Assembly: GCA_012064385.1 (NCBI GenBank)
Contig: QRDG01000351.1
Span: 812,928-876,927 of the forward strand
Length of the DNA: 64,000 bases
Direction of reading: 5' to 3'
Source: Puccinellia tenuiflora
Taxonomy: Eukaryota > Streptophyta > Magnoliopsida > Poales > Poaceae
The translations under genes were made by a program, and so were the position numbers. Below are positions 43,366 to 55,149 of this stretch, piece after piece (the stretch's first letter is position 1; each line of letters starts with the position of its first letter). Under the pieces are notes generated by a model. That model saw only the letters and a program-made list of their open reading frames with translations. It made no database searches and was not told where the DNA came from.

Positions 43366-46321
43366 CACTAGTAGAGAAAAGGATATAGGTGGCGCACCAA
43401 AATGGCCTATGCGTGGCGCATATTGGATGCGCCACTGATGCCACGCCATTAGTAACAAAATATGCGTGGCGCATCAAGTGGAGTGCGCCATAGATATCCA
43501 CTCTTACCTATGGCGCATCAAGTGAGGTGCGCCACTGATAGATGTTCAGGAGCACAAAAAAAAAGAGGTAATCCACCACGTGGTGGTTGTCCTCACTAAT
43601 ATAATGTTACAAAACTTTTCACTTAACCTGTTTTACATTCACATCCTACATAAATCAAAATCTTACAAAACATTGTCTATGATTGGTCGATTCCCTGATC
43701 CAGCACGTCCGCCTCAGCTAGCCACCGTCGTGATCCATCCATCGATCGATCCAACATCTGTGCCTCACGCTTGCCATCTCCAAGACCATCTCAGTTCTCC
43801 GTTGATGTCGTCTTCTTACCGACGGCTCCGTCTCTGCTCGCCGGCAGCTCCGTCTCAGCCGCCAGGCCGTGCTCGTCCTCCGCCTCAGCTGCCTTGATGA
43901 TGCCGGATCTCAATTTCGGTCCTTCAAAAGAGGAGGGCGCAGCAAGTAAAACAGCAAAGCATTTGGATTGCATACTCCCAGTCATTTTGATTGCATTACA
44001 TTCATAGGAATATAGGAGCACTAGTCAAATAGCTTAGAAAAAAGAAATAAAACTAGCATTACAATTCATAGGAGCAGCAAGCATCAGATTTGGGAGTAGG
44101 AGTACTAATTAATCAGATGGTACTTACTTAATTTATTTGATGCATGCATTAGAAATAAGCATCAGCCAAAACACTAATTAATCAGAAGCATGTATTAGAA
44201 GTAAAACGGCAATAACACAGTACCCAACTAATCCTGAAACAACCATTTCTCTACTGAACATGTGTGGATTGAAGGAATGCCCCATTACTTTTATTGTTCC
44301 AATAAGATGAAAGACAACTACATCGTATAAAAACAGAATGGACAACATTGCAAGTGGACGAGTATCACCCTTTAACCAAATAAAACAAGGTCGATATTAG
44401 GATCGATAGAAAAAGATCTTATTCACAACTTCCAGATCCTAAAGTGAACTTTTCAAGCATGGAAAAATCTAAATAAAAAGATTCAGGAAAGGCTGGTCTG
44501 AACTATACTGCTTACCAACTGCCAAAGCAATCCTAAAGTAGAATGAACAAATGTCCAATGAATTCATTGCTCAAACCTATACAAGAATAGTATAAGCTTG
44601 ACATGGAGAATTCCAAGTATAAATAGTTACAAATCAGTACATGATCCTAAGTATCCCTCCATCAGTACATTAAATGATGCATGGCTAGTTCCAGAAATTG
44701 CAGCGATTTCTATTGGTGTCATACAGAAGACAGAGATATTTACGGAGCATGGTCATAATCTGTGTCAATGTCAGTGAAGAATACCACACAGCCAACCTCC
44801 ATTCAATTTATTCAAGTAATTTGTGATAGGAAAGATGAACAAAAAAAGATTAGAACAGGTCTGGGTGAAGAGGATTGGGGCACAGCTCATACCTCCAGCA
44901 GCAACGACTGTGGTCGGCATCACGGTGGTGACGCCACCGGCGAGCTCCACCCGCATAGCCATGGCCTCCAGATGCAATAACCCGGTGGTGAAGGTTGCAC
45001 GGGGATGGAGCGGCGAGACGAGGACGGGGAGGCGGGAGACCAGGGAGAGAGGTGCCACGCGTGTCCATGCCAGGGTCTTTCTCGACGCCGACTGGCCCGA
45101 TGAGCCATCTCGGAGCAGATGGATGCAGGGCACGCCGTGCCGCGCGGGGCGTCTTCCTTCACCGGCGAGGGAGGCGTCATACCAGAGCTTGGGAAGGAGG
45201 AGGAGGGACGGCCGGAGCTCGGCCTTGAGGGAGCCAACCGGCGGCGCCTCCTTGCAGGTTCCTGCCGAGCTAGGGTTCGCCGTGGCGGCCGCTGCTCGGT
45301 CTTTCAGCGCCATGGAACGCGTGGAGGAGGAAGAGAGGGTGCCGGGGCTGTGGTTGTTGGCCAGAGTAGACGCCAGAGCCGGCCAGAATCTGGCTACGAC
45401 GATGGCGGCTGCAAAGGGAACACGGGAGTGGGGGCGGTCGTGGTAGGAGAGAGGAGCGTGGTGGCGGGGAACGGGAAACCCTATCGCTCCATGTGATTTG
45501 TATCTGGCGCATCGCATGCACCAGCCGAACGTCATGGCTTATATGGGCTGGCCCACTAGAGGTTCTGTGTATACAAGTTTTTTCGCTGGTTTTCCTACAA
45601 AGGTTTTTTCTTGCCTTTTTCCATTTTATTAAAAAATTTTAGATTTCAACAATGTTTTAGATTTTAAAATGTTGAGATTTATAAAAATCAAATATGAAAA
45701 ATGTTCGAATTTGAAAAATGTTCAAATATGAAAGATTTGAAAATGTTCAAATTTCCAAAATGTTCATATTTGCAATGTTCCTATTTTAAAAATGTTCAGA
45801 TTTAAAAAATGTTCAAAACTTAAAAATGTTCAGATTTTTTCAAATGTATAGGGGCACCCGGTTCGATCCGGTAGGAAAGGAAAAAAATAGTCAATGTGTG
45901 GCCATTTTTTCTGGTGGGCCCCACCTTTATCAATGGCGCACATGGCAATATCTCCATTGATATGTGGCTTATCAATGGCGCATATTGTCTTATGCGCCAC
46001 TGATAAGGGACATATCAGTGGCGCATTTCTCAACATGCCCCACTGGTAAGGCCTTATCAGTGGCGCATTTCAATATGCCCCACTGGTAAGGCCTTATCAG
46101 TGGCGCATTATTTCAATATGCGCCATTGATATTTGGTCAACGGCCTTCCGGGTGGGCCCCATCAATTTATCAGTGGCGCATTTTGAAAATAATGCGCCAT
46201 TGATATATAAATTATCAGTGGAGCTTATTTTTATATGTGCCACTGGTAATTATCAGTGGAGCATATTAAAAAATATGCTCCAGTGATAAGAAATCTATCT
46301 ATAAGCCTTTTCCTAGTAGTG
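43366..46321. mobile_element. Complete non-autonomous CACTA element
   Basis: Ends CACTAGTAGAGAAAAGGATA and, inverted, CACTACTAGGAAAAGGCTTA; 3-bp duplication CTA at 43363-43365 and 46322-46324; length 2956 bp. Subterminal regions (43390-43550 and 45915-46290) carry many copies of a short motif around ATCA(G/A)TGGCGCAT in both orientations, the usual binding-site arrays of CACTA elements. No transposase is encoded. Confidence 0.92.
44771..45313 (-). CDS. Unrecognised ORF inside the CACTA, possibly a captured gene fragment
   Basis: From ATG 45313 (MALKDRAAAATANPSSAG) 180 codons are open to 44771; the frame is also open upstream to 45535. The GC-rich Ala/Ser/Arg composition of the first part drops abruptly near 44900, where the frame enters AT-rich sequence and ends in a hydrophobic tail. 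This suggests a host exon fused to element sequence. A + strand frame (44823-45446) overlaps most of it, so strand is not certain. No domain recognised. Confidence 0.3.
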   Translation of the reverse strand: MALKDRAAAATANPSSAGTCKEAPPVGSLKAELRPSLLLLPKLWYDASLAGEGRRPARHGVPCIHLLRDGSSGQSASRKTLAWTRVAPLSLVSRLPVLVSPLHPRATFTTGLLHLEAMAMRVELAGGVTTVMPTTVVAAGGMSCAPILFTQTCSNLFLFIFPITNYLNKLNGGWLCGILH

Positions 46322-47283
46322 CTAGTAGCATCCACAAAGATGTAACATTTCGTATCATATTCTAATTGTGATAACATGTACATTAAGCTTGAGGAAAAAA
46401 AGGACAGACCCAGTGCATAGAGGCTCCATCACAAGGTCGGGTTTGGGGAGGGATTATAGGAACCTAGTCTTACACCTGAAAGTGCAGTGCAGGGAGGCTG
46501 GTGCGAAGAGCTCTTAGCACTGGGGAGGACGTCACCACTACACCAAGGCCTACCCTATACATTAAGCTCGAGAAAATAGTCACATAATATTTCATGTGAA
46601 TTGGTGTTCTTTTAATTATGATCCTTGTGAGCGTGGACTTCCTGCAACGACATGCTTCTGCACAAGTGTTTTCTTTTGTGGGTAATATTTCACTGGTTGC
46701 TTGGAAAAACAAAACATGAAACTAAAAAATGAATCAATTAGGTGAAGAAAATATATCCAGTTGACACCCCAAAGGATGGGACAGCGTATAAACATACTCA
46801 AAATGAATGTCGGATATAAGTAGGTTTAGGTCATAATCTTATGAACCTGCACCACTTAGGACCCACGACGTCCAAAAACTCTTCCGGTCGGATGCCCGCT
46901 TGTAAAAGACTCCGCCAACGACATAGACATGTCGTGCTGCTCCGGCCAACCATACATCCCAAAAATATTTGACACCCACATGGACGACAACATATCATTC
47001 AGATCGACCATCCACCCACATAGCTTCATTTTAATTTGTAGGTGAGGGCGGTTCCGAAATTTTCTCTAGTTTTTTTAAGGTATTAAACGCATTTTTTCGA
47101 CGTCGTACGCAAAAGTTATGCCCATTTTAATATTTTTTCACCTACTTTTGGAAAAAAAGTCAAAATGTGTATTTTAAAATTTTCCTAACAAATAGACCCT
47201 AAACCTTCCCTATATCTGAAAGGATTTTATTTTTTAAATTTTTATCATTTTCTTTCACTTGGTGCAAAACTGAAAAGGAGATC

Positions 47284-47303
47284 CGGGGGGGGGGGGGGGG
47301 GGG
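47284..47303. repeat. Poly-G tract
   Basis: About 20 consecutive G on +; length may be unreliable in any assembly. Confidence 0.9.
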
Positions 47304-47329
47304 TGCGTGGGGTGAAAAAATGCTGACAC

Positions 47330-47751
47330 AATTCTGTGGCGCATGGAACCACATGCGCCACAGAAATGTCACTTTCTGTGGCGCATGTGGAGCCATGCGC
47401 CACAAAATTGTGCAGCCCCTAATCATTGGTGCCGGGCCCACCATAATTCTGTGACGCATGGGGCCAGATGCGCTTTCTGTGGCGCACCTTGCTCCATGCG
47501 CCATAGAAAAGACGGCGTAGGATGCAAGCCAGCCGTTGGTTGTGGGGCCCACAGAATTTCTGTGGCGTATGGAGGAAGGTGCGCCACAGAATGTCTTTTT
47601 TTAGTGGCGCATGTCCTACAGATGCGCCACAGAAAAGCTGAATCTAGTGGCGCATGGAAACTGGTGCGCCACAAAAAAAAATTTAGTGGCGCATGAAATA
47701 TTGGTGCGCCACAGAGTGCCAACCTCCCTATAACCCTTTCTGTGGTAGTGG
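47330..47751. mobile_element. CACTA right end with subterminal repeats; left end not found
   Basis: Many copies of TGGCGCATG..., often as inverted pairs (TGTGGCGCATGGAACC with ATGCGCCACAGAAA). The boundary is CTTTCTGTGGTAGTG at 47751; inverted, it is CACTACCACAGAAAGGGTTA. No matching left terminus with the same duplication was found, so the element is probably 5'-truncated. The repeat motif is related to, but distinct from, the one in 43366-46321. Confidence 0.7.
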
Positions 47752-47769
47752 TAGGCGTAGCCACGTGGC

Positions 47770-48660
47770 GGCTCCTGGTGCAGAGGGCTACGCCGACATC
47801 AATGCCGTCGGCACAACCGTAACCACTTGGTCACTACTGACAGAAGTTCCGCGATCCACTTGGATATTTTACCTTATTTTGTTGCCTCACTAGGGATAAA
47901 GAAAAATACCTTGCTACCGGAGATGTGGGTGTGACCATTGCCACTTCTCCATGACTAGATCTAGCATGTTCTTATTTTAACTTCATGTCATAAAACTTAA
48001 AGCTATACTCTGATTTATCTTAATTACCGAGGTGCTAAGATTTAGTTCACATCTTGGTGGAGTATAAGAGAGATTAATAAACAAAAGATCTCTATGTTAG
48101 GACGTGATGCCCATATAATTAGTAACTTGTTATGAAACCTTTATGTTGCAATCTCATATGTCAATTCTATTGTTCCATTATCTACCACTTTATTAAATAG
48201 AGAGTGCATTTGTGAAACCATGAACCCCGGTCCATTTTTAATCGTAATAAACACCTTTCCAACAAATTTTATCCATGTTCTGCCATTTAAAAATCCGAAA
48301 ATACAAAAATAATTTTACATCTTGCATTCACAATACAAAACCCAAAAATATCATCCATTATTGTTTTCATCATCCTTGCATATTTATTTATCATTATTGC
48401 ATATTTATTTACTGTTTTACATTCATTATCTTTTCATATCATTCTCACACCTTGTGCTTGACAACCACTTGGTGAGGTTGAGGGCATAAAACAATTTACT
48501 TTGTTTCGTAGGTTTTCAAAAAAATGATATGAAGATAAATCTTTCACTACTGATTCCCCGAGAGTTCGATATTAAACCCTCGAGGCACCCCTCGTGGGAA
48601 AAACTGTCTTTACTATACTATACACTCTGCACTTGGAGTCTCAACCTAATCATATTCTTT
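47770..48660. other. Unassigned, retroelement-like non-coding sequence
   Basis: No coding frame. The AT-rich texture and the GCATATTTATTTA repeats near 48378-48410 resemble leader regions of Triticeae gypsy elements, but no LTR, PBS or PPT is visible. Confidence 0.3.
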
Positions 48661-48689
48661 TGACGCAGGTAACTACGTTAAAGGCCATC

Positions 48690-48814
48690 ACATGGGTACG
48701 CCGACGGCCGGCTCGTCGGGCTGGCCTGAACCGCACCTATGCCGACGGCCCCGACAAAAGGCCGTCGGCGTAGTTTATGGCCGTCGGCGCATCTAGGCTT
48801 TCCTGTGATGCAGC
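48690..48814. mobile_element. CACTA-like terminus with GCCGTCGGCGTA repeats
   Basis: Direct and inverted copies of CGCCGACGGCC (near 48710, 48752, 48765 and 48781) are followed by CTTTCCTGTGATG. Related motifs occur at 47790-47815. It is compatible with the end of a separate or outer CACTA. Confidence 0.5.
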
Positions 48815-49036
48815 ACGAGTGCAGGCAGTCCGGCCATGGGTGTTATGGTGTTATAGCGTAACATCTACACAAATGGATCTCTCCCGGTTATTATATGTTG
48901 AGAAAAAACACGCCAAAGAGATGGGATCTTGATTTCACGCACGAGCGACCGGCAGCTACGTACAACAGGTCCTCCGGTGACATTGCATCATTGCACCAAG
49001 CTAGCTGCAGGCTGTCGTTTATGGCAGACCAAAGTA

Positions 49037-49117
49037 CAACCTCCGTTCCATATTATAAGCCGTTTTGGCTAACTAAATTAGTTAGCCAAAACGGCTTATA
49101 ATATGGAACGGAGAGAC
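49037..49117. mobile_element. Short Stowaway MITE
   Basis: An 81-bp, nearly perfect palindrome around TTAGCCAAAACGGCTTATAA and its complement, flanked by TA (49035-49036 and 49118-49119). The termini are CAACCTCCGTTCCATATT and, inverted, GTCTCTCCGTTCCATATT. Confidence 0.9.
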
Positions 49118-49120
49118 TAC

Positions 49121-49435
49121 TAGACAGGATGATCCGAATCCACGTGGGTATAGTAGGTTAAACCATGGTATAATTGTCTATAAATGGGATAAACGGGATA
49201 AATTAGTGCTAAGTGGGGCAACTGTTGTGCAACGTCAAACAAGGGGTTAAAAAAGGACTTCACTCTTTTCTTAATCGCGCTCTCACTGGTATTTTTTCTC
49301 CCCTAAAATAAACACACGAATAGGTAATGATATGCCTTTGAAGGATAAACACGCGAATAAGTAAAAACAAATACCTTCAAAACAAAACTTTGTCACAATT
49401 GACAGCTAAGTCTACTGATTCAATATTTCGGAAAT
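49121..49435. other. AT-rich sequence, no feature seen
   Basis: Between the Stowaway and the first LINE-like codons. A near-repeat of ACACGCGAATA(G/A)GTAA occurs at 49314 and 49350. Confidence 0.4.
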
Positions 49436-49439
49436 GTTT

Positions 49440-50527
49440 GATGAAGTTACGGTTAAGGATATTTTTTAAGAGAGGTTATTTTTTCGGTAGACAATGGACG
49501 AGCCACTAGTTTTTGGGAGGATACCTGTTTAGGTGATACGCCACTAGCCTCTCAGTATCCGTTGCTTTATAATATAGTGTGACGAAAAATTGATTTGGTG
49601 CCACATGTTTTAGCTAATTCTCCGTTACAAATTGAGTTCAGACGGAACTTAGTAGGTAACAAATGGGAGGCTTGACTTCATTTAGTCCAGCGCCTTATGA
49701 CCATAAACCTTACGAATGAATAAGATAAGTTTGTGTGGAAGCTGACTACAACTGGATCCTTTACGGTTAAATCTTCTTATTTGGACCATCTGAATGAGCG
49801 ATACTTTTTTTTTACGCAAATACATTTAGAAATTAAAGATATCACTGAAAATTAACATTTCATGTGGTTCCTCGTCAACAAAGTAATCTTAACGAAAGAT
49901 AACCTTGCTAGGAGAAATTGGAATGGACGCAAAAAACGTGCCTTCTATAATTCGGATGAGTACATTGATCATTTATCTTGTACGTGTCCTTTTGCACGTC
50001 TTCTTGGAACCGTAGTGCAATATGTTTTTAACATCACTCCACCGTCAAATGTCACAAGTATATGTTCGGTAACTGGCTAAATGGGGTCACAAAGAAATTA
50101 AAAGCACAAATCCTTGCGTGGTCATGTGCTCTATTATGTCTTTATGGAACTGCAGGAATGATATCATCTTTAACAAAGGAGTACACGTTAATTTTTTGTA
50201 GATTATACACATGGCCACACACTGGATCCACGAATGGTCCTTCCTACTTCCAGAGGCGCAATGTGCGCATATCGACTCTTGATGCACCCATTTGGAGACG
50301 GTCGCTCGGGATTTATACAGCCAGGTACCCTGGCGGCTATCTATACGGCTAGAAGATGTTTAGGATTTTTGTAGCTTGCTTTTCTTCACTGGTTGTATTG
50401 TTTTTTCGAACTTTCTGGGCTTTGCGAGATATGAACTCTGAATTATAAATAACGCTGCAATAAATGAGAATGTGTGCATCGATTGATGCAGAGGCCGGGG
50501 CTCCGCTCCCCATTTCGAAAAAAAAAG
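49440..50527 (+). mobile_element. 3' part of a LINE with degraded zf-RVT domain and oligo-A tail
   Basis: Broken + frames carry the end of a plant LINE pol: FGRTMDEPLVFGRIPV, FVWKLTTTGSFTVK, then VILTKDNLARRNWNGRKKRA and DHLSCTCPFARLLGTVV. This is the zf-RVT segment, with its first two cysteines replaced. The end is GATGCAGAGGCCGGGGCTCC...TTTCG followed by ten A (50518-50527). No RT core is present, so the copy is 5'-truncated, the usual product of incomplete target-primed reverse transcription. Confidence 0.8.
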
Positions 50528-51540
50528 GATATTTTTGGGAATTCAGCAAATCTTTCAGAAGTCTATAGGTTACAATATAGAAGGTGAACGATTTGTAGAA
50601 GAAATGTCGATTTGTAGTGCGTGTAAAAACAGTTTTATATGCAGCCTGCTGAAAATCGGAAATTTAACGACCTGGTATTTTAACTCCTTCTAAGAACATT
50701 GAACAGGTTGGTTTGTAGGTTTGTAGCTCGCATGAAGGAAACCGTCGTACATATTCTAAGACACTGGGATCTTGTTCCATATGAAACTACCTTTATTGGT
50801 TCTATAAACGAACCTACCAATTCATAGGCGCATAACTCTCTTCGGTGACAATTGTCGCCAGTCGCCATGGAGCAGATACCTCACGAGTAGCTTTTGATGC
50901 AACGAGATGAGCGTTTCTAATTCCTTGTAGTATCCTTTGCTTCGATCACCTGATCAGCTTACATCCTCCACCATGTAATACCATCCCAATGTCTCCTGTT
51001 CCTAGCTAGGTCCAGATTGTGATTTCACATTTTAACTGTAAGATGAGTGTAGATTACCATGTATCGTTCTCTCAACATTCTCTAGCTACGTAGAGAAATG
51101 TAGTGAAATAAGTTGGATTACAGTCGACAGAAGATACAATATTGATGTAGTATATATACACTTAAGGAATGGAGTTACTATTAAATTGAAACATGTGATG
51201 GTTGGTTGGTACGTCGATCGCACCTCTCCTCGGTATAAAGCGTGTACATCGATCGATTGAAAGACTGCACTATATATTAAAGTTGTATATGCCGATCGAT
51301 CAAAATAATTTCTATGAGTTCCACTCAAACACGCACCAAACAAACTACAGGCGCGCAGCTTGACAAGAGCATATGGGCCTTGCCGAACCGCGACGTCTAT
51401 CCTTGCTACAGGTCCAAAATTCTCCAGAAGAGCATATGGGCATGGGCCTCACGGCTTCATCTCTGATTTGAGTCAGACGAAGAACATTGTGAAGGTCGAG
51501 AGGAGAAAAGCGTCCACCACACGTTGTCATCCTCGCCTGA
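50528..51540. other. Intergenic sequence, no gene recognised
   Basis: No coding region, tandem repeat or terminus that I can support. GATCGATCGAT-type motifs near 51250-51300. Confidence 0.4.
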
Positions 51541-52067
51541 AGTGGAGTGGCGAAGATGAATGTTGATGCTGGTGTGGCGAAGACCAGGATCGAGGTTGGT
51601 TCACTGACAGTCGTTGCGCGAGCTGGCGATGGTTCTTATCTGGGTGCATCTGCAATTGTGTACGTTGGAGTTAGTGACCTTGAACACTCGAGGTACTTAC
51701 AGTTAGAGAGGGTCTGAATCTGGCATAAAACCTCCTCCTCTCACGTGTCTGTGTGGCTAACGACTGCAGCAATGTGATCAAGACACTCAAGGAAGGAGAA
51801 TCTGCCTGTAGTAGGATGGTTATACCCGCTGGAGTTAAAGCCTCAGGTTTGACACTGGTATTTCTCATTTAGACAGAATGGAGGAAACGTTCCAGTCGAC
51901 AACGAGGCGCTTGTGGTGAACTTTGTCAATTTCACGACTCGACCCGCCGGCTCAGTCTCTCGGAGGTGCTCATAGGGTTAGGGTGTGCGCGTGTGTTTCA
52001 TAGAGGTAAGTGTGTACACGTATATATGAGCGTCTGCATTTGTACTATGTTTCGCCAAAAAAAGACA
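51541..52067 (+). pseudogene. LINE-derived RNase H (RVT_3-like) 3' fragment
   Basis: The reading KMNVDAGVAKTRIEVGSLTV...GASAIVYVGVSD, then NDCSNVIKTLKEGESACSRM, is the plant LINE-type RNase H-like domain. Intervening stops and a frameshift lie near 51715 and 51870. The 3' sequence CATAGAGGTAAGTGTGTACACG...GAGCGTCTGCATTTGTAC and a short A-rich end at 52050-52067 match a LINE 3' untranslated region. Such RNase H domains trim RNA from the RNA-DNA hybrid during insertion. Not functional here. Confidence 0.75.
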
Positions 52068-52080
52068 CAGAAGGAAGAAA

Positions 52081-52217
52081 ATATGGAGGTTATTGTCACA
52101 GCTTGCAGGAGATTAAGAGTCACGACTCAATTGCTCATTTCTAAGAAAATATGGAGAGTTATTGTCACATCTTGCAGGAGATTAAGAGCCACGACTCAAT
52201 TGTTCATTTCTAAGCCT
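52081..52217. repeat. Tandem repeat, two units of 68-69 bp
   Basis: ATATGGAG(G/A)...TTATTGTCACA...CTTGCAGGAGATTAAGAG..CACGACTCAATTG.TCATTTCTAAG occurs at 52081-52148 and 52149-52217 with a few differences. Confidence 0.9.
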
Positions 52218-52221
52218 GTAA

Positions 52222-53040
52222 TTGCTCGAGGAATTACATCCAATTATAGGTTGTGCAATTTCAAGCTTCACAATGTGTAAACAACCTAATCTCACATTCC
52301 AGACCTAGTGACGGGATTATGTGCAACTCCAAGCCTTAAGGTTCCAAAGACTCAAAAGATACGATTAGGTAAACTCAATATGTAAATTGTCAAGAAAATG
52401 AAATAATCAAATATAAAACCAATACAGATCTCAATGACCCAAATTTTGGAAAGCACACATATCTGCATCATATGAACGGAAAAGTTGACTGGATCTAAAT
52501 AGAAAAAGACACCATTTGTGAAGGGCACGTTTTGAATGCCTCCCTAGTCCCTACACAACAAGTGTTGCGCACTGAGTAAGTCCTCCACCAAAGATGCCTG
52601 TACAAATGCCACTTGTCATGCGCTAGGAGAGTTTCCTAGAGGGAGATTAAGGGTGTTTTTTTTGGCTTTTCGTATTTGTGAACTTCAAATGTAAAATATA
52701 TTTTAAAAGAACCTCGACTGCGATCCTCATATCAGGATTTTAAAAGTTAGTCCTTATGTTGATATTTTTGACTATTTTTTCTTCATTTTGAGGTGTCAGA
52801 ATTAGAACGTCTGCATTGTCTTTCCTCAAACACTTTGCAACCCTAAAAACCGAAATACATAAATGTGCATTTCCACATGACGCCCTCTAGTGATCCTCAC
52901 CAACACCCTCGTGTGCAAGTCCGCCGGTGGTCTCCCTACCTCCAAGTCCCTCACAGTGTGTGTGATTTCAAGCATAGTGTTTTAATTCACATATGTAGAA
53001 AATTATTAAAAAAAACAAGATTCCCAAATTACCGAAAGAA
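52222..53040. other. Intergenic sequence, no feature seen
   Basis: Nothing beyond short A/T runs. Confidence 0.4.
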
Positions 53041-53830
53041 CTTTTTTTAAGGAGAATTTTCCCGGCCTCTGCATCAATGTATGTACAAAACAATATAATG
53101 TATATTATAATGTAAAGTAAAGCTAGACATCAAAGCTAAACAAATCGGCCGAAAAATAAAAATAAAAAACCCAAGGCCATTTGCTTCAAGACAAGGCATT
53201 AACCCCCGAACAAAATAGATTTTGTATTTGTAATTGGATGGTTCTTAATGAAATAATGAATACAAGTTGGGTCTATGGGCAGGTCATCTGCCTCTTGTAG
53301 AACATATAAAAACCGCTTATACCATAATTTAACAACTTCAGCACTAAAAACATCCTAAACAAGTTGAACACAAAATAAAAGCAGAAGGATAATGTGGCAC
53401 CCTAGTAACTCTAGGGCCAGCCGTCTTTCTCAGAAAGCTCCCCATGATCTATAGACTAGGAATACACAGAAAAAATATATACTTTTTCAACGTATTTGGT
53501 CCTCACAATTGCGCACCTGGATACATCTTGGGAGGTGACAAATCCCAATATTGCTCCCCACCAAGCATGCTTTACCAAGAGTTCCTTTGAAGACAAGATT
53601 TAGAATAGAAGGTGCATCTTGTTTGTATGGATAGTTTGTCAATCCTTTAAAAGTTTTGATCAGGATGTCACATATAAAGTGTTTGCTGCCTTCATGCCCT
53701 TCACTGAAACATTGTTTTACATGCGTCGCTCCTCCATGCCAACCCCTACATTTTCTAAGACGCATGCCCTGAATACTGCCGCACTACCCCTCCATGCCTC
53801 CACATAACAAGGCAACCCTCAAACCGTTGT
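53041..53830 (-). mobile_element. Probable LINE 3' region on the minus strand
   Basis: The T-run at 53041-53048 with GGCCTCTGCATCAATGTATG (53064-53083) is the reverse complement of the common LINE 3' signature. The sequence upstream on - (to about 53830) contains one open stretch (53765-53487) without a domain and may be LINE 3' untranslated region or unrelated DNA; only the tail is firm. Confidence 0.5.
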
Positions 53831-53837
53831 CTGCAGG

Positions 53838-53974
53838 GCGAGCTTGGCCCGACAATTTCCTCTAGCGTCATCCAGAGTGCATTAGGCGACGGAGAGAGTC
53901 AGTGTCCATTTTTAGTGCTCTTCCATCAAAGCTTGGCCCGACAATTTCCTCTAGCGTCGTCGAGAGTGCATTAG
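53838..53974. repeat. Imperfect direct repeat of about 46 bp, 90-bp period
   Basis: GAGCTTGGCCCGACAATTTC...CTAGCGTCATCCAGAGTGCATTAG (about 53840-53885) recurs at about 53931-53974 with two differences. Confidence 0.9.
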
Positions 53975-54192
53975 ACTGACAATCACTGCTACTGAGGATC
54001 AATCCGGCAGAGTTGATGTTACGAACGGTGGAAATAATGTATAGTTGGTAGTTGTGAACTGATGCGCCGCATGATTTTCCTTTTTACTCTGATTTGGTTG
54101 TGTGTATCTATAGGGGTATGCCGTTCTTTTGTTGCAAGGATATGGCGCATTTCGTATTCTTTTGATGCATCGAACTCTTTTTGTGTGAGAAC

Positions 54193-54481
54193 CATGGTTT
54201 GGGTAACCGGACGGGATTTCCGGTTACCGGTCGGTAACCGCAAATCCCAAGCACCCCCGGGAAATGGTCATACCGGACAAAAAATCCCGAATTTTTTGAA
54301 AATTTTGAATTTTAACATATTTTGACAAAACAATTACTAAAATTTAACCTTTTTTTTTTGAATTTCTGAATTTTGGTTTTCAAATTCGTCCGGTAACCGG
54401 TCGGGATTTTCCGGTAACCGCGGTAACCAGAAATCCCGACTCCCCTCGGGATTTTTTTTACATCCAGTATCCAAAACCTTG
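54193..54481. mobile_element. hAT-type MITE
   Basis: A 289-bp element with 8-bp duplication GTGAGAAC (54185-54192 and 54482-54489) and termini CATGGTTTGGGTAACCGG and, inverted, CAAGGTTTTGGATACTGG. The interior is dominated by GGTAACCGGTCGGGATTT-type motifs repeated and inverted. Duplication length and CA-start terminus fit the hAT superfamily; no transposase. Confidence 0.85.
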
Positions 54482-54489
54482 GTGAGAAC

Positions 54490-54755
54490 TGCTTTGATGC
54501 TTTTCAACAATGTTTTGCACAAATCTCGAAGCACAAGTAATTCTCGACGTTAAGAACTTAACAAATGAGACATCGATCCAGCCCATAATGTCTAGATCTG
54601 GCAACGTATACCCTGTGGAGGCCAAAATCTCGTTCAGCCAACTGCAGGCTATTCCGTACCACCTCACTGATTCAAGCGTCATAGGGCGCCCCTACCTGCG
54701 ACTGCCATAGTTGGCGATTAGTTGTCCAGTCAGTTGTGAACTTGTGATTCAGTTT
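54490..54755. other. Unrecognised sequence interrupted by two transposons
   Basis: The sequence is contiguous with 53986-54192 once the hAT MITE is removed, and with 62953-63142 once the CACTA is removed. A + frame (54510-54710) reads VILDVKNLTNETSIQPIMSR...AIPYHLTDSSVIGRPYLRLP, 66 codons, with no domain I know; the - strand is open over the same span. It may be an older repeat or a gene relic. Confidence 0.35.
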
Positions 54756-54839
54756 CACTAGTGGAAAACGGGGCAGTAGTCCCGGTTCCAGACGGCCTCT
54801 AGTCCCGGCTGGGCAACCCGGACTACCAAATCGGGACTA

Positions 54840-54863
54840 GAGCCCCCCCCCCCCCCCCCCCCC
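54840..54863. repeat. Poly-C tract
   Basis: More than 20 consecutive C on +, inside the subterminal region; length uncertain in any assembly. Confidence 0.9.
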
Positions 54864-55149
54864 TATAGTCCCGGTTGGCTACGAACCGGGATTAGAGTAC
54901 CTCCCACGTGGCCACGGGCGAGCCCGCGGGCTGGATGTCTTTAGTCCCGGTCCGTGTTACGGACCGGGACTACCGTTAGGCCTTTTTTTTTTAATAATTT
55001 TTTCAGAATTGCACGGACCGGGTGTCGTGTGTGTTTAGTGCCGGGGTTTTGGATAGTTTCGGAAACACGTCGATACGTCGATATAAATTATATTGTACTA
55101 TGATCACACGTTGATGCATATATATAACACACTTACAAATTAATTGTAA

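Noticed and set aside
46541..46560. CACTACACCAAGGCC as the left end of the CACTA ending at 47751
   Set aside because: The terminal sequence matches weakly and flanking triplets (CAC against GTA) do not agree as a target duplication.
47330..47751. CRISPR-like array of short repeats
   Set aside because: Repeats are inverted as well as direct, unevenly spaced and bounded by a CACTA terminus in a plant genome context; they are subterminal transposase-binding motifs.
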